The position numbers and the translations under genes were made by a program. The notes below the pieces were generated by a model that saw only the letters and a list, made by a program, of their open reading frames with translations, was not told the DNA's origin and made no database searches. 55,500 nucleotides of DNA, from assembly GCA_012295275.1 (NCBI GenBank), contig CM022679.1, forward strand, positions 7,291,669-7,347,168, in the 5' to 3' direction. Below, piece after piece: positions 12,443 through 26,625 of the stretch. This DNA comes from Chrysomallon squamiferum (Eukaryota > Mollusca > Gastropoda > Neomphalida > Peltospiridae). Every line of letters starts with the position of its first letter. Within the stretch, counting starts at the first letter, position 1.

Positions 12443-12714
12443 AAATTGAAAATGAGTCTGCTGTAAGCAAATCCTTCAATTTTGTCAGCAACTTTTGTTT
12501 TAATACCAATCCTTTCTATAAAAATGTTATAAACACGTCTGTCTGTCAATCACTGTAGAAAACCACTGATCACATCAATCAGACTGAGTCATCCCAACTG
12601 ATGTGACTGACAGACAGACATGTTTATAACATTTTTATAGAAAGGACTGGTTTTAAAACAAAAGTAGCTGACAAAACTGAAGGATTTGCTTACAGCAGAC
12701 TCATTTACAAATTT
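12443..12714. repeat. Foldback element with arms of about 105 bp
   Basis: The sequence from about 12450 (AAATGAGTCTGCTGTAAGC) reappears in reverse complement ending at 12706. The two arms are over 90% identical across about 100 bp, separated by a spacer of about 45 bp. No ORF lies inside. It is consistent with a foldback or MITE-type element or an inverted duplication. Confidence 0.85.
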
Positions 12715-12723
12715 ATATATACT

Positions 12724-12743
12724 AGAGAGAGAGAGAGAGAGAG
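12724..12743. repeat. (AG)n microsatellite
   Basis: Ten AG units immediately beside the foldback element. Confidence 0.85.
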
Positions 12744-15700
12744 GACAAGATATATTAATAAGACTTTCAGTAGTTTAAATCCAGCATTGTTTTGAAAAAA
12801 AAAAAAAAAAAAATTAATGAAAAGTTTATTACAAATGTTAATTTCAGTAATAAATATAATGTAATAATTCCTTTTATAAATCAATAATGTAAATAAATTG
12901 ATTATTTCCCATTCCAAACAATGCTCTTTGAAATCTTTAGTAAAGTATATATTAGAGATAAAAAAAAAAGCAGCTACTGCTTTCTTTTCACATTATGGTT
13001 TAGTTACAAACTATTTGTAACAAAATGTTTTCATTTTCACTGCAGCTACATGTTGGAGTTACAATGAAAATCTAAAATTCACTAAAAATATGGAATAAAA
13101 AGATGTCAACTGCTCATTTATGTACAAATCTAGTAAAAACAAATATAAAACAACCTTCAGGACTGGTTTTTGTTATCTTTTTTCCCTTGAATTTTATATT
13201 TTTATTCACTTTCTATTTTCTTCCTAATAAATTACTGTCCATAAAGACAGGGTGAGAAATCCACTTAAATCCATAGCTATCAGTCATCAGGATATCCGGC
13301 TTATTTGCTCTGACTAGCACTGCAGTTCTATCAACTAACAACAGATGCTGGTTCAAAACCAGTGCCAGAGGAGAAGTACTTAACCACAGAATGGATAAAC
13401 CATGATAAAGGCTTCATTAACACTATTCAATGGATTGACTATGCCACCTTTAAAGCATGAACCAAACATTTTTCAGTTTCTAAATGAAAGGATAAACAAA
13501 ATAGATGAATAAATATGATATAGTAAATTAATGTAACACCACTGCTTTTTATGTAACAGCTGTGAATTAAACAGCCTAATGTGTTCTCTGAGGATGACTC
13601 TCCTTAAGCTTTCTATTATTAAAACAATAGTCTCAACAGAAATAACCAAGTGAGCAACAGGAAACTAATCTTAAAATATACTTTTCCTCTAACAATTAAG
13701 TACAGTGTGTTATTGTCAATAAACACTTTCTTACAAACTGTTTTTAAATATCACATTAGCTGTGAAGATCTAACCGATTAAAACTAGTATGATACTGGAA
13801 TTCACTTTCAAGTTTGAATAAAACTAACTTTTCTACAGTAGTAGCAAGGCTGCATTTCTAACAGCAACTTACAAATAATTGAACCCAAGGGTCTGCTACA
13901 CTATCTTCTGACAGTGAGAAACAAGCCATGAAATGTGCTTAAATATCCTTTTATTTACATGGAAAGAAGTTAATTAAGCAGACTCAAACCCTAATGACTA
14001 CATGGTCAACTTTTCACTGCCAAACATTCTGAATGCAAATACTTCAGTAATTGACTAATTTAATGCAGAGTCCCAGGGCAATCGATGATGTCGAAAGCAA
14101 CACGTCGCACTTCTTTTCTGTTAGACTGAAAATAGATTACAAATACTTCCTGCCCACGCAATAAGGACAAGTCTTGTGTGATTGCAACATGCAATTATGT
14201 CAATGATGCCTGGATGAACAACAATTTTTGGGGCTGGACCACTCAAAAATCAACAACACTAATAAGAGAGAAAGGACACTCTGCTTCTATTATGGTTTAA
14301 TCTGAAGCCTGATGAAAGACTTTAAGTGTATTTCACTGTTTGCTAGGGAAATTGAAACACGTCTTATCTGAGCTTGAGCCAACATTAAATTCATTTGCAT
14401 GGGCACTTGACTTTGAACATAATGATTTACTGTAATATTAAGTGGGTCTGAAACCAGTTCTAAATCAAAAGGCACAAAATGTATCATGAGTGAGACTAGG
14501 TTAGAAGAAATTGTTATGTAGTAGCCTTCATTTGCTATAAAATTTGAAATGTAATAATCAGTAACATTATTATTTGATAAATATCTTCCCATTCCAACTA
14601 AGCATTTAATAATAATAATAATAACAGATTAGTGCATAAGTTTGAGATAGAAGCCCATAAATGCATACTAATGAAAATACCTTAATTAGACTAATAAGCT
14701 GGAAGATAAGCATTATGTTATGAAAAATTAAGTAATTAACATCATTAAGAAAAAATGTATTTTCTGGAGAAATCAAACTGTAACAATATTGTAATAAAAA
14801 TACTTTTTTTTTTTTAATTTTCTTTTTTAACTTTGTTGTAATGTAAAATGATTTAAAATATATATTACTAATTAAACCTCTGTTTTTAAACATTTTAAAA
14901 GTATAGCACCAATCTGTTAATAAAATTTTATTAAATAATTAATGTTATTTTTAAATTAATATTAAAAATCAGCTTAATTAATATTCCTAAAACATTTTCC
15001 ACCATGTTTTGGGTTTATTAGTCACATGATAACAATTAATTTATTCAGACTTCTGTAAACTGTTAAAGTTTCAGAGTGTTTTCTTAAATGAAAAGAAATT
15101 AATGAAGAAGAAGAAGAAAAAAATCTCTAATCCAATCAATAATTTGTTACACAGCAATTTAAGTTGCTTTTAATTTTCATATCATTAGAAAATTTCAATC
15201 TGTGGATCAATTAAATTTCAGCTCAAATATTTTAATTTCATACTGTCTTGAAATACATAATTTTAACAGGACCAAGCTCATCATGTTCAGAAGCAGTAAA
15301 ATGCCTTTCACTTGATACAATCAATGACAGATTCTGAGACATCCCCAAAGCAAATTATATTAAATTACATTTTTCAAGAAATAACAGAACAACATCCAAA
15401 AATAAAACAAATATTAACATTTTTGTCAATTACTATCTTATTGTGTGGAAAAATGTGCATTTATGAAGCTCAGATTGAATACAATACAATGGACTAACAC
15501 ATTTATGTAATGATAAGCACTTTTCTATCTGGAGCCAAAACACACTGCTTGTAAATGTTGGGTATAACCATTTACTTTGAATTCTGTCAGAACTCTCTTG
15601 CTTCATTTCTTTTCTTTATATTTCATCTATGAAATGTTTCTATATCTATGTTTGCAGACCTGCATTTGCTTATCTTGGTAATTTTAATCTATACAGAGCT

Positions 15701-16469
15701 GGACATTAGGTTCCTGAACTTTTCTGACATGTTCTCCAATGAAGGGCATTACCGAAATCCTTTACATTAACAAGACTTAGTAGAATGCAAGATTTGAACA
15801 TATCTATATATGATAGAAACAAATATTTTCTTATGGTAGGCCTAGAAACAGGTTATTTTTTAATGTTGTTGACAGACTGGAGATGGCCAAACTAAACTGA
15901 TAAAATGAATGTCTAATAAGACCAACAGTGTCAAAGTAAATGCATCATTTTAACCATTTAAATAAAAAATAAAGTTAAAAAAAAATAGTAATAAAACTAA
16001 AAATAACAGTTATAAATGTATATTTAAAAAAAAAACAATAAATTTAAAATATATAAAAACATTAACAGGAAGGCAACTCTGAAGTGGACAGGTGGAAAAC
16101 TTGGTATTCATGGTGTGGGACAAAGATGTGTAAAACTGGTTTTGATGAAATGGATTAGTAGTAATTATCTGAAACACAGCTTAGCTTTTTAACTACTCTA
16201 TATATATTTTTTTTAATCAGAATAATTATTTTCATTATTTTACAATTGTTTTTATTTATAAAATAAAATGAATAAAAAACAAATTGAAAAAGGAGTATTT
16301 TTATAACAATAAGAACAGAACATGTCCAAGAAAAACATTATAAAAATTACTAACAAATGATAGCAGCCAAAACATAATTACAGTATTAATACTGACCTCT
16401 ATAATTATAGTGGTAATAATAATAATAATGAAAATAATAATAACAACTATATTACTGTAAGTACAGCAA

Positions 16470-16620
16470 TGGTACTACTTCTGTTAAAGATATTACTGCT
16501 ATCACTACTGGAACTATGACCACCACTGCTACTGTAAAACTACTACTGCACCTATGATTACTCTTTTTGCTACTGCTCTATTACTGCTACTATCATTACT
16601 ATTACAAGCACAAATGCAAC
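16470..16620. repeat. Degenerate ACT/ATC trinucleotide tract
   Basis: A decayed run of ACT, GCT and ATC triplets with interruptions, typical of an ageing trinucleotide satellite. Confidence 0.6.
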
Positions 16621-16653
16621 ACTGTTAGAATAAACCAAATATTCAAAACCAGC

Positions 16654-16657
<4 letters not shown>

Positions 16658-16690
<33 letters not shown>

Positions 16691-16707
16691 ATAATAATAA
16701 TAATAAA
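16658..16707. repeat. Poly(A) run followed by (ATA)n
   Basis: 31 consecutive A and then ATA units. Confidence 0.9.
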
Positions 16708-17268
16708 AGATCAAGCATGAAACAATATTAGCATTTTGGATGTTAATTTTGCAAATATAGTGACCAAATATAATTTTACGTAAATTTTATATTTTCTTTG
16801 AAGAAATATTATTACTAAACAAAATAATTAATAAAAGGAAACAGATTTTACTGTTTATAACAGTATTACTTTTCTTACAAAAACCATTGGCTGTTTAAAC
16901 AAAGCAAACATCAACTTCATGTTTATGTTACTAATAAATCTTGTAATATGATGAGCATCAATGATTTTTATCAGTTGCACATTTCACTTTGATAATGAAA
17001 ATAAATATAAACAGATAAATAAACCTTGAAGACCAACTGCCTCAATAATTCCTTTATCATACATTTAAAAAATAATTAACATATGGAATTAAAGTTTACT
17101 ATTAAAAACATATTAAAAAAAAAAAAAAAAACAGTATTTTTCGATCAAAATATGTTTCCACAAATGAATTACTTTTAACTGAATTTAAAAAAAAAAAAAA
17201 ATGAAAATGAAATCCCAAAGCAAAACAAATAAAGGTAAAAGTACTCTGTGAATAAATTTCAGTCTTAC

Positions 17269-17333
17269 CGTTATCAGCAAAAAGCAAGAAATAATTAAAG
17301 TACCCAGAGCTGTAGGAGTCAGTGTGGGTTGGG
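17269..17333 (-). other. Candidate 65-nt non-coding 5' exon of FOXRED2
   Basis: On the minus strand a 65-nt segment is bounded by acceptor TGTTACAG (AG 17335-17334) and a strong donor G|GTAAGA (17268-17267). It is less AT-rich than its surroundings. It could be a leader exon spliced to 11209. An overlapping reading frame with a hydrophobic stretch also exists but has no recognisable homologue. Splice signals alone do not prove an exon. Confidence 0.3.
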
Positions 17334-17464
17334 CTGTAACACAATACAATTCAATCACACACACAGAGCCAATGAGATCTTGATCAATCATTTCACACAT
17401 CTAGCTGCACAGCTGATTCGACCACATACACAACCGGACTCTTCTTGTTCATACCCAGATTATT

Positions 17465-17793
17465 TTATATTCACATTCAAAGAGAGAATATTAGCGTAGT
17501 ATTATAACATCCAGACAGAATATTACTACAGTTTAGTATTATCACATTCAAATAGAGTATTAATTTAGTGTAGTATTCTCATATTTGAATACAGATTATT
17601 ACTATAGTCCAGCATTATCACATTCAGACTATATTACTATAGTCTAGAGTTACCACAATCAAACATAGGATGTTACTAGTCTAGTATTATCACATTCAGA
17701 CAGAATATTACTGACCTAGTATTACTATATTCAAACAATTATTATTATGATAGTCTAATATTACAATATACATACAGATGTTTACTATTTTCA
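17465..17793. repeat. Degenerate minisatellite, about 37-bp unit, about 9 copies
   Basis: Successive units of 32-39 bp resemble TATTATCACATTCAGACAGA followed by ATATTACTATAGTCTAG. Nearly every unit ends in TAG and restarts with TATTA. Copies differ by about 15-35%, so the array is old. Confidence 0.8.
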
Positions 17794-18188
17794 TAACATT
17801 CTGACTCAAGAACTTTTAAGATATTTAAAAACTGATACTTAATCCTAACTTGTTCTAAATACTGATACATATGATATTTTATGTTTAAGTTTTTTTTATT
17901 TTTACATTTTTTTTATACAAAATTTAGCTTACAGCAATGCAATTACTAAAATAAAAATAAAAAATAAAAATAAATTAAAAATTAAACAGTTTAAAAAGGT
18001 AATTATTCTGTAACAAAAACCTATTACTTGATTTTTATTGATTTATTTATTTATTTTATGGCTTTAATACGTAATTAAGAAATCAAATCAGCCAATACTT
18101 TTTCAATTCATCTGGATTTTAAATAAAATATATCTTATACTTACAGGGAGTCTTTTTTCTTTTTTTCAACATTAAATCCATCAACTAG

Positions 18189-18189
<1 letters not shown>

Positions 18190-18222
<33 letters not shown>
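18190..18222. repeat. (AT)n microsatellite
   Basis: About 16 AT units. Confidence 0.9.
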
Positions 18223-18228
<6 letters not shown>

Positions 18229-21200
18229 GCTACAAATTTTGAAAAATTGGAAATCTAAAAATTATGTTAAAAAAATAGCTCATACACATATTATAACAGT
18301 TGTTAAAAATACACTTAAATAGTCTGGGGAGCAAAGTTATTCATGTGAATAAATGTATGAAGCCAAAACACAGAATTGTATAGGTTTCCAGCCATTTATT
18401 TATTTATTTTTTGTTTTCTGCTAAAAAAAAAAATATAAATAATAAAACCAATTGCATTTGTAGTTTTTATAATGTAATTTGTGATGATTACTTCAGTTAT
18501 TTAAAATGAGTAAAGCAAAAAAATAATTCTTCATGTATAAATAATGCTCTGATTGTATCTAGTATGCTAGTGATTTTTATAGTGTTCACAACTGCAGCAT
18601 GTGTATAATAGTGAAATATTTACTTTCTGAAGAACATTTAGAACAGAATTACTAGGATCAGACATGAGAGCAAAAATAGTTCTATTAGCTAAGACACTGA
18701 TGCTGGTATGCAAAGCACTATGCATCATAACTTTAAAATCTGGATTTGAAATTCTGTCACTCAAGGGCATATAATATATTTCTTAGATGATTTTTACTAA
18801 AGACTGGCTAATCAGAGTTGGATGGAGTCCATAATATTGTCTCAAGTTTCAGTATCTTTGACTTTGGCATGTAACTTTCCAGTGAAAAGTCCTTTTTTTC
18901 TGGACTATGAAATGTACACTAAATGTATATTCACTGTCACATTTTTCATATTAAATAGGTTGCACTGACTTAAAAAGGAGATCTTTACCACCCTCAAAAT
19001 CTGTATTGCATACTTTTGTCATTAACAAAAATGATTCTAATGAAATTAATTACCCAGAAACTTGCAAATCTATATTAAACTAGTCTAAAAGATATATTAA
19101 CTTATTTAAAATGTAATAATAATAATTAAAAAAGATAAAGACACAAACACAGAAAAAAAAACCCCAGGTATCTGAGGATAACAGGATAAGAGATGAAATG
19201 GTTAAAAATGGTTACTGAACTTATTAGACTTATGTACAATAGTTCTCTAACATTCTGTAATTAATTTTGTGTGTGTGTGTATGTCTGTGTGCATTTGTGT
19301 TTGTGTGTGTAAAATGAAGCAGATGATAATAATAATATTTAAAAAAATTGTCTTGAATGAAAGAAACAAGAAAAGATGTGACTAATTAATTATGCATCAA
19401 GGTTATAGAATTCAAATGTACCAGGTATGCAGTTCATATATATTAATCTACAGATTACTACAACAATGACCGAAACAAACTGCATGCAGTTCAGCAAATG
19501 AATTATAATTATAGTAAAAGTATTTCACCATGTTAATGGAATCACTCACTTGTTGACAGCTGATTTAATCAAAAGGATCCATTGATGTAAATGTGCAATA
19601 AATGCATCCAGACAAATGCCAGCACACATTTATCAATTAGAAGTAATGTATTCTGATAAGGAAATTTATCGTTTCAGATTTAGTTTCTATATACAAATCA
19701 CTGCATATAAAAATGTCAATATGATACAACACTAAATAAATATTGTCTTTCTATGACTGTTGCTCTAAATTATTTCTTAATAGTACTTGTTTTACACAGA
19801 TTTTAACTGAAAGCACAAATCAACAATCAAACTATCAATAAAATGGCAGTTTTTACACAAAGCAAATTTTCATCAGACATGTCTATAGACTATTACAGAT
19901 CATGCACACATTTCTGTTAGGACTAACAGTGATTCCACAGGCAGTGGGCTTACCAGATATGAAAGTATAGTGCTTCGTAATGACCCTGTATTTAAGCTGT
20001 ACACTTTACTGTGCTAATAACTGATGGAATCTTGTCTAGTCTTTGTTGTGGACCATCACTGCAAGCCGGTCAGAATATTTTCAGACAATTTTCTCATCAG
20101 ACAGGAGAAAAAGAGTTTCATCAATACTTTTATTTCACAGTGGCAAAATGATGACAGACATGTATCTGCTTAGTGGTGAATCCCTGTAGGAAAAAAATGT
20201 CTAAGTCTTAGATGGGGATTTTAAATATTCTGACATATTACAAGCTTACAACACTAATTTGTTGATAGGTCTGTCATATTTTTGTCTTCTTAAACAGGTC
20301 TTTTCCACATTAATTCCTTTCTATTCAAAGGATTATGTAATATTTCAAGGAAACAGTGATCCATGAATATGACGTATCTTAACAGAATTTCAATCAGTAC
20401 TGCATCATATGTCAATTATGTTAAAGGTTACTGTGAAACAGATTGTAGTTCTCTTAATTTAAAAAAAAAAAGAAAAAAAAGTATCATTATTAATTATGGT
20501 AAATCTGAAATATTTCAAGTGAAAATATAGTAATACATTTTTTTTTCATAAGAAAACTATCTAAAACCAGTAATTAATTTCTTTCTATTCAACACATCCC
20601 TTTTATACTTTTTATACTATTGAAATCTCAGTTAATAAATTCATGCTTTTATTAATATTTTGATGGATAAGTAGCTTTCCTCATCAATACCATATCACTA
20701 GGCATTTAAATCAATCTAATCCATTAAATCAAAAATAAATTTACAAATACATTATATATATATACACAGTGAAAAGAATGAAATTTATTAACAGACACAA
20801 AAAAAAAAACCCACAAGAATTATTATTATTTTAATAAAAATCAGGTAATAAAATCTGATTTTACAGGAAAATTAAAGAAATCATTTTACTTAGATAAATT
20901 GTAAGCAAATCTTTTTCCCCCTGAAAAATAACTCATAGAATATCTTAAAACATGAAACCCTGAACATGAAATGGGAGAGACAAGATGAAATTTAAACTTT
21001 CCTATAACTACAATACAGTGACCAATTTTATTGATTTATTAAATCACTGTACCTTAATGTGATCAGGCTACTCTTGCATAGAAACTCATTCAATTTGTAC
21101 ATGACATGTGGCATGAAAACAAATTCAGTTTGAATTTATCAATTACCAGTTGAAGAATGTTTTTAAAAACACTTTAAAGTTCCTCTTCTGTCAAGATTAC

Positions 21201-21778
21201 TGTCTGACAAAAGACAATTAAAAGTGACAGAGACAATAAAACTAGCTGTTTTTGCCATCAAGTAAAAAGTGGGTTACCAAACTGTGTGAAGGAAGCAGGT
21301 ATTGATCTAAATGAGATGCATCTTCTTACATGAGTTCGCCAGGGAAGAGAAATGATTCAGTTCATAAACTCACTAATCTCGAAACAAATACAACCATATT
21401 AGACTGTAATTACATTATCACTGCCTTGAGGAGTCCAATTTCATTCAGATGTCAGGCTTTCAGTGGGCAACAAGTGAAACAAGTGACTATCCACTAATCA
21501 AAGAATTATTATCAACTCTCAAATGTGTCTAACAAATAAAATAATTATTACAAGCAACAGCACTGCTTGACAGAATTTTAAGAGTCAGATCAGTCATGAT
21601 GCCCCCTAAAAAATGTCAAATGTATCAACCATTTTAAATATTGTAAAATTGAAAATATTAAATACTTCTTATCAGTTAAAACCAAAACTTCTAAAACCCT
21701 AAAGGTGTTATTTACACATGACATTTTTCAAAATGAAAAGTAATGAAAAAAATTTGCTTGTATCTTGAATGGATTTTT

Positions 21779-21779
<1 letters not shown>

Positions 21780-21820
<41 letters not shown>
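21780..21820. repeat. (TAA)n microsatellite
   Basis: About 13 TAA units followed by an A run. Confidence 0.9.
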
Positions 21821-21827
<7 letters not shown>

Positions 21828-22912
21828 TGTCAAAATTCAAAAAAATAAAAAAATAAAACAAAAATAAAAAAAATTGATGAACAGCATACTATCAAAACAT
21901 ATTACAATCACAGTCAGGTTAAGTCTATTTTATGGATTTCTGAGTTACAATTTACAGATCAACTGAAAATATCAGATAAGACTTTTTATCTAATATTAAT
22001 CTCTACATGTAGACATCCTGTTGGTAACATCTGTAGATCCACATCATATTTATATAAAATTGTTAACGTTAAACATTTCATACAGTCCATATACATTTTT
22101 CAGCATGTTATTTTTATTCCTTTTGTTTCTTCTTTTATCATCTTCAAAAAGGGTTAGAAAATTCATTGTTTCAGGTTCCTTGTTTTTACACATTTTTAAC
22201 ATTTACTATGGTAGTGTTCATTTACTATACAATGTAATATTCAAAAGAACTGCTATAACTTTATTACTATTTTAAACCACACTGAAAGCAAGTTATCTAT
22301 ACAGTACTAAATAAAATACATTAAACCTATTACAGCTACTTCATTTGTCTAGTATTAATAAAAGTATTGCATTTTTCCTAACATTACATTTGATCACTTT
22401 TAAAATTTATGTAAACTAGAACATTAAATCATTTTTAATATTTTTTTTAAATTTCACATGATCATCAAAGGAATGTGGTGTGAATGAGGACTAGAGGCAA
22501 TTTCCATAAACATGTTAAAACTGTAGAAACCATGCCTTAGGTGATACAAAAAATTTCATAAATGCTTTTAAAACTCCTCTTGACACACTCATGGAACACC
22601 TGATGCAAGAATAGTGAAATATCTCAGTTCCATTTACAAGTTTTTTCACATTATAATCTTTCTAAAATAGACGAAATGTGGGGTTTTTTTCTTCATTTTT
22701 TTCATTGAGTAGATATTCTGCTAGTATTTATTATAGCTTTAATCAATCATCATATATTCTATTTCAGTAATGTCATTCAATTTCTGTGGACATCTAAACA
22801 ATTTATAGTTTTCGTCCTTTGTTTTCAAGTTTCACAAACAGTAGTACTGTTATTTCTTGTGAAATATCTGTGCTAATAGAACTTTTAAACACACCCACTC
22901 ACTCTCATATAC

Positions 22913-22914
22913 AA

Positions 22915-22955
<41 letters not shown>

Positions 22956-22964
22956 CACACACAC
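22913..22964. repeat. (AC)n microsatellite
   Basis: About 25 AC units with one AA interruption. It creates a spurious Thr-His open frame. Confidence 0.9.
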
Positions 22965-23807
22965 TATCATACATGCATGCACAAACACACACATACACAT
23001 ATCACCATCACCACCAACCAAATCACATGGGAAACAAATATAAAGCTATTGTATCACTTAAAGGATTAATAGTCCATGGCCTATAATTAACAAATGTTGA
23101 AACATGAAAATTGAATACAGTAGGAATTTACATTTTCCTCCTACTTGGCTTATTTTTTGTTTGTTTTTAATTTAAATCTAATTTCAAATGAAAATTAAAA
23201 ATAATAATATTTTTTTTGTTTTTTTTTTAAAATAGATAATATTTTGTTTTCACAATTTTCTTAAGAAAAAATTATTTCTATGACTGTTTTCTTTCCCTCC
23301 CAATGCTATTAATATTTTAATAATATTACTTTTTTATTATTATTATTTTTATAATTAGTACTACATGCAGTGAATTTCTATGCTGTTGAGTGTTTCTGAA
23401 ATGCTGTTATTCTATTTGATATACATTTCTAAAGCAGCTGGTGCAAATTGCATATTAACAGTTTCTTTAACATAAATCATTAAATGATTCCAAATAATTC
23501 CAAAGTTAAGTATTTCGCTTTTATTTCAGTGCAAATTATTTTTATATGATTAATAATAAAATGTTATACTGTACTCTACGACATATAAATTAAGAAATCA
23601 GTTAACAAATGTTTGACGCCAGAACCAGTAAGAAATCTTTTACATTTTTAAAATAAGAAAGCACAAATAACAGCCTGATGCAGCAACAATGTTTGAAAAT
23701 AATTAAAATGGATGCACTGAAGAGTTAAACCTGCAATTAATTGCTTTCTAATGAGTGCATCTATCTATCTGTATATATATTTATATCTATATAACATAGA
23801 CATGTCT

Positions 23808-23828
23808 ACACACACACACACACACACA
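23808..23828. repeat. (AC)n microsatellite
   Basis: About ten AC units. Confidence 0.85.
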
Positions 23829-26264
23829 GAAGATTTCTTTTTCAATAACCAAGAAAAAATGTTTAAAACTAAATTAATTTACAATCTTTGTGAACAAATA
23901 AACCAACATTTTTCTGACAAACAAATGTCATCACAACTCTATGTTATAAATAGAAATGGAAATTTTAAAAATGTTTGAATTGCATTATATTAATGAACCT
24001 ACAATTTTTTAATAACATTGTAATTTCAAAAAACAAACAAAAAAAGTGAATAAGATCACAATTATCAATTAAGAAAGTTTTAGAGGTTGGAATGCAAAAT
24101 ATAATAATAATAAAAAAATATATATATATATTTGGAATAACATTTTTTGAATATATATTAAACATCAGTAGAGTCTTATACATTTTTATGTGGTTAATAA
24201 CCATATAAATGTCTCTACAGATGGGACAGAACATCCAGAAACCTTTTGATCTTTCATACAGCCAAGCCACATGAAATGAAATTTACATATTTACAGCAAT
24301 ACCAAATTTTACATGTTAACTGGATGATCATGATCTCATCAAAAATCTAGACTCTGAAAATATTACGAACACTACCACTGATAACCAATTATTAATTATG
24401 TCAGTTTTCTTTTTGTTATATATTCTACAAATGTTCTTCCTATCTTTATATCCTAACCTAGCAAAAAATACTTTGTTAATGAGCATAACTATTTAAATGT
24501 ACGGTCATCAAAATTACTCTAATGAACTGCTTAAGTATTTTTGTGGAAAACAAAAGATATCAAAATATGCACTATGATTTATCACTCTATGTCACATCAT
24601 AGTGCTAAAAAAGTACTAGTTTGAACTGTTCAAGCCATGCAAATGAAGCATTCAAAATTTAAAGCACACTTAATACAAAAAATAAAAATAATTCAATTTT
24701 CATCTCTGCTTCTTTGCTCTGTATGAATGAGTAATAAAAGAACAAAGTTCTTAATATAATTGCCTGCAGTGAATTTAGAAATGAATATGGAAGATGAATG
24801 TAAATAAAAACAAACTTCTCTGACAAAGATCACTAACAAATTCACGTATCAGATATCAGATATGTAGGTGTTTTTTCATGTTGGGTATTGGTACACCATC
24901 CATTTTAATTTTAAACAATTTGAATATTTTCTTAATATTAACTGTCAATGATACCTTATGTCTTTATTTTAACTTTTCAAAAATAAAAGCCCTTTTTTTT
25001 TTTCTTACTTACTTTCCAAAATTCAATTATTAAAATCACTGTTCAAGGTGAGTACATAAAACAAATAACTGCTTTTATAACTGAAAGTAATCCAGTATTA
25101 AAACATTTATGAAAAGAAAAAAAAAAATGTTTTTCTTTTTAAGGAAATATGTTAATATACACAAGTATTATCTCATTTTTGTTATTTTAATCCAAGTCAC
25201 AAGTAGTAAACATTAAATTAATAGTGGCAAACAATGAAAATTTTCAAATGCTGAAGACCACAAGATATTCTGGTTACAATTGAATTATGATCTGGAACAA
25301 GGATATGCGTGTTAGTAATGGTGATACTGGGAATACAGAGGTGTTCATCGTGAACTGAGATATGTCACAGATGCACACAGCAATTAGTAATCATCTATTA
25401 GTTCAGAGCCAGCGATCTCTGAAGACAGTCCTGAAATAAAGAACCTATTTCATCCCCATTTTATTCATGTTCCACATGTTAATGTTTGATTTTTACAAAA
25501 TCTATAGTCCATGTGAGTACTGTTATAACTGGCATGGTAAGAAACACCAGTCAGTTGAAAAATATCTTTGCATTCTCTGAAATAAAATTTAATAATTTAT
25601 TTCTAATTAAGCAAAATTATTTATTTTTAGACATTTAAACCTAAGGATTAAGGAATTTAAAACATCAACTTCAAAACAGTTTGTTATTTAAGGAAAGAAT
25701 CTTTATAAACCAGATTACTTCTAAAATATTTTGCATGTAATACAAACATGCCAAGTTGGGTACTGGAAGCATAATGTATCATTTTCATCAAATTTAAATG
25801 GATAATCTGTAATCAGATCAACAGACTTTAGCCATTATCAGCCAGATTATATTGTTGAAGGTCCTGTTAATTCAGTCTGATTTTACACTGTCTGGTAGAG
25901 AAAATTATGTCACAGATCAAGTAACAGATGCTATATTCCATCTGTATTTAATTAAAAATTCCTAGATCCAATTAAATGTGATTAATATATTTTTGCTTAT
26001 AATAAGCTCTTATAAACATGAGACAGGAATTAACGTTTGGGCTTAGTATTAATTATTACTGAAGCAGGAATTTAGAAAGCAGTACAAAGTTTGATCTCAT
26101 TAACAGTGCTTTGGAAGTCAGTGTTGCCTTGTAAACTCAGATCAACTGCTTAAGTAAGAATATTAACATATTTTCTTAAAAAACAAAGAGAGGTCAATGT
26201 AATCTGCCTAAGCATCAGTCTCCCAGTTTTTGAAAACATTTACACATATAACACTGCTTCTGCA

Positions 26265-26625
26265 TTTATTAAACAATCATTAAAAAAAAGAGAGAATAAA
26301 GAAAAAAAAAAAAGAGTGAAATAATAAATAAAATTTAAAATAAATGAACAAATTTCCATTTTGATAATATAAGATACTTTTATCAACTTACTTAATGACT
26401 GCTCTTCTTTGCAGTACAATATAATGTTTGTCACTGTTACTGCTATAGATCAGTTTCCTGTACAATGCTTCTCCAATCATTAAAAAAAAAAATAATAATG
26501 ATGACGATGATGATAATAAAAAGATAAATTAATTAGTAAATAAATTCCCATTTTTAAAAAACAAAAACCTTTCATTAACCTATTTAATGACTCCTGTGTT
26601 GCAGTCACACTATACTTATAACCAC
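26265..26625. repeat. Diverged tandem duplication of about 150-160 bp
   Basis: Two segments (about 26268-26430 and 26472-26615) share, in the same order, CAATCATT plus an A run, AAATT(T/C)CCATTTT, and TTAA-CT-A-TTAATGACT followed by TTGCAGT. The spacing differs slightly because the A-rich parts vary in length. Confidence 0.65.

Larger units (their letters stand above)
11212..17266. other. Gene-poor region upstream of FOXRED2 coding exon 1
   Basis: No convincing coding sequence. It contains two hairpin-forming inverted repeats (12200-12244 and 12443-12714), an (AG)n tract at 12724-12743, a degenerate ACT-rich trinucleotide zone at about 16,470-16,620 and a poly(A)/(AAT) tract at 16658-16707. 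It probably lies in the 5' leader intron of FOXRED2. Confidence 0.6.

Noticed and set aside
13350-13360. tRNA B-box-like GGTTCAAAACC, possible SINE or tRNA
   Set aside because: No matching A-box or cloverleaf could be built around it, and no retroposon tail follows.
17185-17400. 71-codon minus-strand frame with a hydrophobic stretch
   Set aside because: It crosses a good donor site at 17268 and continues into intron-like, T-rich sequence. There is no family match.
22819-23043. Thr/His-rich frame
   Set aside because: It is a translation of an (AC)n microsatellite.
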